From Candidatus Blautia stercoripullorum (lineage in GTDB: Bacteria; Bacillota; Clostridia; Lachnospirales; Lachnospiraceae): 32,769 nucleotides of DNA. Below, in pieces: positions 27,191 to 32,769 of the stretch (its first letter is position 1; each line of letters starts with the position of its first letter). A program made the position numbers and the translations under genes. The stretch spans positions 1 through 32,769 of the forward strand of contig DWUX01000087.1 of NCBI GenBank assembly GCA_019120545.1, given 5' to 3'. The notes under the pieces are model-generated. The model was not told the origin of the DNA and did no database searches. It saw only the letters and a list, made by a program, of their open reading frames with translations.

Positions 27191-28405
27191 TCATGTGAGC
27201 TCCTCGATCAATTCTATAATCTTCTTATAAGACTGGGGACGGTCAAACTGCTCCATGGCAATCTCTCTGGCCTTTCTTCCCATACGTTTTCTGCCTTCCG
27301 GATCTTTATAGAGATCTGCAACTGCATCTGCCAGGATCCTGGGATCCTCCGGAAGAATGTTGATGCCGAATCCGTCCTTTTCTACCTTCGTACGGAACTC
27401 AGGGCTCATGCAGGTATTGATCATCGGTTTCCCCGCTGCCAGATAGTCTCCGATTTTAGTCACGATGCTCTGAGGAGCTTTTTTCACAAAGGAATTTACC
27501 AGAATGTCTGACTTTGCAAGCCAGGCAGCCATCTCAGGATAAGAAACATAACCGAGGAACTCTACATTCCGGCACCCCTGGTCTTTTGCCAGCTTTTCCA
27601 GTTCTTCCTTCAGAGGTCCGTTTCCCAGTATTTTAATCTTGATATTATCCATTTTTCTGTCCAGGAGCTCTTTTCCTGCAAGAACCATTGTCCGTATGTC
27701 ATAACTGGTTCCGATAGTCCCTGCATAAGTGACCCAGAATTCCTCCCCTTTTTTCAGGATCTCCGGGCCGTATTGGCTGACCCCCTTATCAAATTCGGCG
27801 ATTTCATTGCCTACATATACAGTCTTTTTTGGGACATCCAGCTTCTGATTTTTTAAAGGCCGGTCCCTGTATTCATCAGAGGTTCCCACGATACCCGATA
27901 CCAGCGAATATACTTTTTCCGCATCTCTCTTAAGAGGATAAAAAAGGATATCGCTGACAACCGGTATATCCAGGACCATCCTCATGGCTTCCGGCCAGAG
28001 ATCATTTACATCCGGCACAAAGGGGATTCCTCTGTCATGAGCATACTTAGCCGCCGCCAATGCTACGTCATTAGGCGGAATCTCGCAATAGATCAGATCA
28101 TAATCCCCCTCTTTTTCCAACATCTTTTTTAAATTTTTTGCCGCTATCCGATGACTGAATATTCTTCGGATATCTATATTTTTTTTGTAGCCCGGCTCAT
28201 AGATAAATTTCAGCCGGAACTTATATTCTTCTTTGTTTATAGCCTCCACATCTCTCTGTGCTTTCTCCCAATGCTGAAAAGTAGTAGTGATCAGATCCAC
28301 CTGATACCCTGCATCAGAGAGAAAATCTCCGATATATCGGAAACGGCTGTAGCCTTTTTCTCCATTGAGTTTTACCCCCATAGAAATCACTGCAATTTTT
28401 TTCAT
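27191..28405 (-). CDS. GT4-type glycosyltransferase (WbuB-like)
   Basis: KKIAVISMGVKLNGEKGYSRFRYIGDFLSDAGYQVDLIT, DVNDLWPEAM, VTYAGTIGTSYDIRTMV, KIKILGNGPLKEELEKLA. Confidence 0.9.
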   Translation of the reverse strand: MKKIAVISMGVKLNGEKGYSRFRYIGDFLSDAGYQVDLITTTFQHWEKAQRDVEAINKEEYKFRLKFIYEPGYKKNIDIRRIFSHRIAAKNLKKMLEKEGDYDLIYCEIPPNDVALAAAKYAHDRGIPFVPDVNDLWPEAMRMVLDIPVVSDILFYPLKRDAEKVYSLVSGIVGTSDEYRDRPLKNQKLDVPKKTVYVGNEIAEFDKGVSQYGPEILKKGEEFWVTYAGTIGTSYDIRTMVLAGKELLDRKMDNIKIKILGNGPLKEELEKLAKDQGCRNVEFLGYVSYPEMAAWLAKSDILVNSFVKKAPQSIVTKIGDYLAAGKPMINTCMSPEFRTKVEKDGFGINILPEDPRILADAVADLYKDPEGRKRMGRKAREIAMEQFDRPQSYKKIIELIEELT

Positions 28406-28419
28406 ATATTGTCTCCTGT

Positions 28420-29118
28420 TTACTTAATCACAGCCAGAGCTGTATCTGCCATGATTTTTAAATCTCCCAAAACACTGAAGGATTCTATATATTCCAGATT
28501 GTATTTCATCTTCTCCGGCAAAATATATTGAATATAAATTTCTTCTGTATCTTTTCCCGTTTTTATTTTATAAAAATCTATGGCGTCTTCCTCGTTTTTA
28601 TAAGCAATACTTGTCCTGGAAGTAATGCCCGCCGGAAGAAGAAGCGTGGCCATCATCTCCGGGGAATAAGCGTCCACATATTTTTTTACCTCGGGGCGGG
28701 TTCCTACAAAACTCATATCCCCTTTCAGCACATTGAAAAGCTGAGGTATCTCATCCAGCCTGCATTTTCTCAGTTTTCTTCCCATATTGGTAATACGGGA
28801 ATCCCCGCCGCGGGTAACCAAAGGCCCCTGCTTATCCGCATCCGCTACCATTGTACGGAACTTATAAATACGGTAAGGCCTCCCATACTGGGTAATCCTT
28901 TCCTGACGATAAAAAATCGGTCCTTTGCTGTCCAGCTTAATACATACTGCGAGTATAAGCATTACGGGCGACAAAAGAACCGTTAAAACAATTCCCAGGA
29001 CTACGTCCAAAAAACGCTTGGCGAAAAGCGCCGGGCGTTTTTTGGCAAGATCCATATAATATTTTTTTACTTCTTCCTTTCTCATACATTCCGGAAGGCT
29101 GTTCCAATCTTTTAACAT
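28420..29118 (-). CDS. Initiating undecaprenyl-phosphate sugar phosphotransferase (PglC/WbaP catalytic-domain type)
   Basis: AKRFLDVVLGIVLTVLLSPVMLILAVCIKLDSKGPIFYRQERITQYGRPYRIYKFRTM, LRKCRLDEIPQLFNVLKGDMSFVGTRPEV. Confidence 0.95.
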   Translation of the reverse strand: MLKDWNSLPECMRKEEVKKYYMDLAKKRPALFAKRFLDVVLGIVLTVLLSPVMLILAVCIKLDSKGPIFYRQERITQYGRPYRIYKFRTMVADADKQGPLVTRGGDSRITNMGRKLRKCRLDEIPQLFNVLKGDMSFVGTRPEVKKYVDAYSPEMMATLLLPAGITSRTSIAYKNEEDAIDFYKIKTGKDTEEIYIQYILPEKMKYNLEYIESFSVLGDLKIMADTALAVIK

Positions 29119-29121
29119 ATC

Positions 29122-30327
29122 CTACAGCTCCTTGACAATTCTTCTATAAGTATGTATCACATATCCTATCTCCTCGTCTGTCAGACATGTATGAAGGGGA
29201 AGTGTGATCTCATTTTCAAACATGTGATAAGCATTCTGATAATTTTCAATATGGAACCCCAGATTTTTATAAGCCGTCATCATCGGCAGCGGCTTATAGT
29301 GAACATTTGTTGCAATACCTGCTTCCGCCATCTTATCGATCACTTCATTGCATTCTTCTCTGGTCCTGCCCGGGATCCTGGTAAGATACAAATGGCCGCT
29401 GGAGGAATGGTCGCCGCCATAATGATCTAATACAGATATATTTAAATCTTTAAAACCTTCATTATATCTTTCAATAATTTCTCTCCGCCGTTTTAGCAGT
29501 CCGGGATATCGGCTGAACTGTGCCAGTCCCAAGGCAGCCATAATATCCGTCATATTATATTTATAAAAAGGTGCTACGATATCATATTCCCAGTTTCCAG
29601 GCTTCAGTTTTGCAAAGGCATCCTTGCTCTGCCCGTGAAGAGAGAGTTCCATATACCGGTTATAGATATCTTCACTGGACACTTCCGGTATTTCTTTCCA
29701 AACTACCGCTCCGCCTTCTGCTGTTGTCAGATTTTTTACCGCATGAAAAGAAAAGCTGGTAAAATCTGCGATCTCCCCGCACATCTTTCCATCCTTCCGT
29801 GCTCCAAATGCATGGGCGCCGTCTGCTATTACCGCAATCCTTCCCAACGCTTTCTGAAGTTTTCCCGCTGGATGGAAAAGAATTTTCTTTTCTGCTGCAA
29901 TATCAAACATTTGGTTATAATAAGGATAAATAATACCCGCCAGGTCTACGCAGATTATGGCTTTTGTCCTTTCCGTAACCGCATTTCTCACCTGCTCCGG
30001 ATCCATATCATAAGAATCCGGAAGAGTATCTACCATGACCGGAGTAGCCCCCACATGGCAGATAACACTGCAGGTAGCCGTATATGTATACGCCGTAGTG
30101 ATCACTTCATCCCCAGGTCCGATACCTAATATACGAAGGCTTAATTCCAATGCGGCTGTTGAAGAATTTAAACAAACCGCTTTTCTGGTATGACAGAATC
30201 CCGCAATTTCTTCTTCAAACCGTTTTGTCTTTGGGCCGGTAGTAATCCATCCGCTTCTCAGTGTATCCGCAACTTCATTGATTTCCTTTTCTGTTATGTC
30301 TGGGGGTGAAAAAGCTATTTTCATCAT
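29122..30327 (-). CDS. DegT/DnrJ/EryC1/StrS aminotransferase (PglE/ArnB-like)
   Basis: IAFSPPDITEKEINEVADTLRSGWITTGPKTKRFEEEIAGF, GPGDEVITTAYTYTATCSVI, IADGAHAFGA, SFHAVKNLTTAEGGAVV. Confidence 0.93.
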   Translation of the reverse strand: MMKIAFSPPDITEKEINEVADTLRSGWITTGPKTKRFEEEIAGFCHTRKAVCLNSSTAALELSLRILGIGPGDEVITTAYTYTATCSVICHVGATPVMVDTLPDSYDMDPEQVRNAVTERTKAIICVDLAGIIYPYYNQMFDIAAEKKILFHPAGKLQKALGRIAVIADGAHAFGARKDGKMCGEIADFTSFSFHAVKNLTTAEGGAVVWKEIPEVSSEDIYNRYMELSLHGQSKDAFAKLKPGNWEYDIVAPFYKYNMTDIMAALGLAQFSRYPGLLKRRREIIERYNEGFKDLNISVLDHYGGDHSSSGHLYLTRIPGRTREECNEVIDKMAEAGIATNVHYKPLPMMTAYKNLGFHIENYQNAYHMFENEITLPLHTCLTDEEIGYVIHTYRRIVKEL

Positions 30328-30362
30328 CTGTCATCTCCTGAATTTTGTGTATATTTAAACTC

Positions 30363-30390
30363 ATTATACCTAATTCTGGAATAAAAGCAA
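30363..30390 (-). promoter_or_regulatory. Candidate promoter of the polysaccharide operon
   Basis: Minus strand TTGCTT (30390-30385), 16-nt spacer, perfect TATAAT (30368-30363), ~36 nt before the first ATG. Confidence 0.55.
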
Positions 30391-30439
30391 GACCATTAAG
30401 AAAATACTTCTTCGGACTCATTCTGGTAATTTCTGGTAC

Positions 30440-31555
30440 TTACTTACGATTCCGCCCTGATTTTTTCTGTATATAATCCTTCAAAAACTCATACATTTCC
30501 TCTTCTGTAGGAGGGCATCCCTTCAGATAATGCCGGAATTTCCTGGTACATTGTCCGATCCCCAGCTCTCCGGTCTCTCCTCTGAATCCCTGGCCAATGC
30601 AGATTTTCTCTTTCAGTTCCTTTAGCAGACCTTCTTCTTTCAGCTTCTGGAGGGCCGGTATCAGGTATCCGTAACAGGCGCTGCAGGACTCTACTTCCTC
30701 CACAGCATCCTGAAGTTCCACGATCTTTCTCTTCTTAGGAAGTATGGATTTTTCCTTAGGAAGATTCAGCTCCCGAAATTCTGCCAGCTCCCAGTCTTCC
30801 AGTCCGGCTCCCAGATCTGCGGCCATCTGGATATAAGGGATCTCTTCTAATTCGTACCCCATGAGATGAGCCACGTAAGCGTCACACAGTACCGGATCCG
30901 CCGCAGCCATGATCCGGTTCATGACTACCGGATTGCCTCCGTCTTCAAAGTCCCAGTCTCCGCAGATATTGTCTACCACAATAAAATCCTGATGGATCCC
31001 TGTTGCCAAATGGGCAATAGGTTTGTGAAGCCCCATAGCGTGGAACCGGCGTTTTTCCGAATTGGGGATCAGTCCCTTCATATTTTTCAGGGCGCAGGTG
31101 ATCTTGGTCTGGCAGTGGCCTTTCATGACCGGCACATTGATCAGGAAATCCAGCTTCATCGCTTCATCGCAGATCTTCAGCTCCATCCCCTGGCAGTCAT
31201 AAGTTTCATAACTGTCCTTCTGCATGTCCAGGAATTCCACGCCGTACTTTTCTGAAAGATCATAGTACCCGCAGAGTCTGGCCGTATCTTCAGTCTTATC
31301 CCCCACCCAGGAGCCTTCCAGCATGACCAGATCTTTAAATCCTCTCTCCTGAAGATATTCAATAATCCCCGCCACGATCTCCGGATGAGTGGTGGCTCCC
31401 CAGGAAGGGTCTGAGGGAGAGACCAGGTTGGGTTTTATGCCAATGCGGCATTCTTTGTCCGGTATCCGGGAAGCCAGATCCGCCTCCTCCAATAATTGTT
31501 TTGTCATTTCCTTATATTCTGTTCCATAGATAGCCAGGATTTCTGTATTTTCCAT
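30440..31555 (-). CDS. DUF362 family protein
   Basis: IGIKPNLVSPSDPSWGATTHPEIVAGIIEYLQERGFKDLVMLEGSW, FLINVPVMKGHCQTKITCALKNMKGLIPNSEKRRFH, VVDNICGDWDFEDGGNPV, AADPVLCDAYVAHLMGY. Confidence 0.9.
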   Translation of the reverse strand: MENTEILAIYGTEYKEMTKQLLEEADLASRIPDKECRIGIKPNLVSPSDPSWGATTHPEIVAGIIEYLQERGFKDLVMLEGSWVGDKTEDTARLCGYYDLSEKYGVEFLDMQKDSYETYDCQGMELKICDEAMKLDFLINVPVMKGHCQTKITCALKNMKGLIPNSEKRRFHAMGLHKPIAHLATGIHQDFIVVDNICGDWDFEDGGNPVVMNRIMAAADPVLCDAYVAHLMGYELEEIPYIQMAADLGAGLEDWELAEFRELNLPKEKSILPKKRKIVELQDAVEEVESCSACYGYLIPALQKLKEEGLLKELKEKICIGQGFRGETGELGIGQCTRKFRHYLKGCPPTEEEMYEFLKDYIQKKSGRNRK

Positions 31556-31651
31556 AGTTTACCGCCTTTCCCCCTATAATTCATATTAGGTTCAGGAATC
31601 CCCCAGGTTCTCTATAAGTCCCCGGAACTCCATCTGTTTCTGTTATGTATA

Positions 31652-31680
31652 ATCATAACGAAAACCCGGGAACCTGTAAA
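31652..31680 (-). promoter_or_regulatory. Sigma-A-type promoter for the DUF362 gene, overlapped by a palindrome
   Basis: Minus strand TTTACA (31680-31675), 17-nt spacer, TATGAT (31657-31652); palindrome GTTATG-TATAAT-CATAAC at 31642-31659 covers the -10. Confidence 0.7.
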
Positions 31681-31819
31681 GAACAAACTCTTTTTCCGGA
31701 AATTTCTTCAAATTCCTGCACGAATTCCTCTTTTTCCCCATCTTTCTCTTTACAACCCTATGTAAAATTGTGTAAAGTAGTATCGATATTAATTACATAC
31801 TATCCAGGAGGATTTACTT

Positions 31820-32769
31820 ATGTCAAAACCCAAAGCTTCTATCTTTGAAATGGACGGTGTGCCGGAATTCGGCCAGGCCCTTCCTCTGGCGCTGCAGCAT
31901 GTGGTAGCTATGATCGTAGGCTGTGTAACCCCTTCCATTATCGTAGCAGGCGTGGCAGATCTGGCTCCCGCTGACCGGGTGATCCTGATCCAGGCAGCCC
32001 TGTTTGTTTCTGCCATCAGTACCCTGCTTCAGCTTTTCCCTGTGATCAAGGGAAAAAATTTCCAGCTTGGAGCAAAGCTTCCCGTGATCATGGGCATCAG
32101 CTTTGCCTATGTACCCAGTATGCAGGCTATCGCCGGCCAATATGATGTAGGCACCATTCTTGGGGCTCAGATCATCGGCGGTATCGTAGCTGTCATCGTA
32201 GGTCTTACGGTGAAAAAAATCCGTATCCTGTTCCCGCCTATTGTTACCGGAACCGTGGTATTTACTATTGGTCTTTCCCTGTATCCCACAGCGGTAAATT
32301 ATATGGCCGGGGGGACTTCCAGTGAAACTTACGGCTCCTGGCAGAACTGGCTGGTAGCTATTTTCACCCTGGCAGTGGTAACAGGACTGAATCACTTTGC
32401 CAAAGGATTTTTAAAACTTGCCTCTATTCTGGTTGGTATCATCGCAGGCTATATCCTGGCAGCATGTTTCGGTATGATCGACTTTTCCGGTATCGGTTCT
32501 TCAGGTTTCTTCCAGCTCCCTCAGCCTCTGCACTTCGGCGTAAGCTTTGAGCCTTCCGCCTGTATTGCCATCGGCGTTTTATTTGCCATTAATTCTATTC
32601 AGGCAATCGGAGATCTGTCCGCCACTACTGTAGGAAGTATGGATCGGGAGCCTACCACCAGAGAGCTTCAGGGCGGAATCGTCATGTACGGTATTGAAAA
32701 TATCATCGGCGCTGTATTCGGCGGTCTTCCTACCGCTACCTACAGTCAGAACGTAGGTATCGTAACCAC
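31820..32769 (+). CDS. Uracil/xanthine permease family transporter, truncated by the right edge
   Basis: AGGAGG SD then ATGTCAAAACCC; FGQALPLALQHVVAMIVGCVTPSIIVAGVADL, KLPVIMGISFAYVPSMQAIA, GTVVFTIGLSLYPTAVNYMAGG, INSIQAIGDLSATTVGSMDREPTTRELQGGI: NCS2 nucleobase transporter signatures. Confidence 0.93.
   Translation, partial: MSKPKASIFEMDGVPEFGQALPLALQHVVAMIVGCVTPSIIVAGVADLAPADRVILIQAALFVSAISTLLQLFPVIKGKNFQLGAKLPVIMGISFAYVPSMQAIAGQYDVGTILGAQIIGGIVAVIVGLTVKKIRILFPPIVTGTVVFTIGLSLYPTAVNYMAGGTSSETYGSWQNWLVAIFTLAVVTGLNHFAKGFLKLASILVGIIAGYILAACFGMIDFSGIGSSGFFQLPQPLHFGVSFEPSACIAIGVLFAINSIQAIGDLSATTVGSMDREPTTRELQGGIVMYGIENIIGAVFGGLPTATYSQNVGIVT

Noticed and set aside
30391-30420. Possible terminator between DUF362 and the glycan operon
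   Set aside because: Only a 5-bp A/T-rich inverted repeat (AAGAA/TTCTT) with no convincing U tract.
31600-31680. Purine riboswitch upstream of the permease
   Set aside because: Nested stems are present but I do not see the conserved purine-riboswitch core; the elements coincide with a minus-strand promoter, so a DNA operator is at least as likely.
31823-32395. 190-aa minus-strand ORF
   Set aside because: Antisense to the permease, which has a clear SD, start and NCS2 signatures.

Overview
The window looks like a Firmicutes (probably Lachnospiraceae-type) cell-envelope locus; the host assignment is an inference. The central feature is a ~23.6 kb minus-strand polysaccharide biosynthesis operon (about 30327 down to 6764). 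It runs from a DegT-type aminotransferase and a PglC/WbaP-like initiating sugar transferase, through GT4/GT2 glycosyltransferases, UDP-galactopyranose mutase, a Wzy-like polymerase/ligase and a Wzx flippase, into an AT-richer distal cassette. That cassette has a WecE-like aminotransferase, an ATP-grasp protein, an RraA-family protein, a GT-C-like membrane protein, an acyltransferase-3, a divergent DegT-like aminotransferase, a NeuD/PglD-like acyltransferase, a GtrB/DPM1-like GT2 and a second flippase, followed by a strong intrinsic terminator. Downstream on the same strand are two secreted proteins with their own promoters and terminators: a transglutaminase-like/FN3 protein and a GH25 lysozyme with six ChW repeats. 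Upstream are a DUF362 gene and a divergent, truncated xanthine/uracil permease. The most interesting candidate for an undescribed system is the distal cassette, which may make and attach an unusual N-acylated amino sugar (RraA + ATP-grasp + WecE + NeuD/DegT) and add it through a GtrB/GT-C/second-flippase route. All functional calls are from motif recognition by eye; no searches were run.
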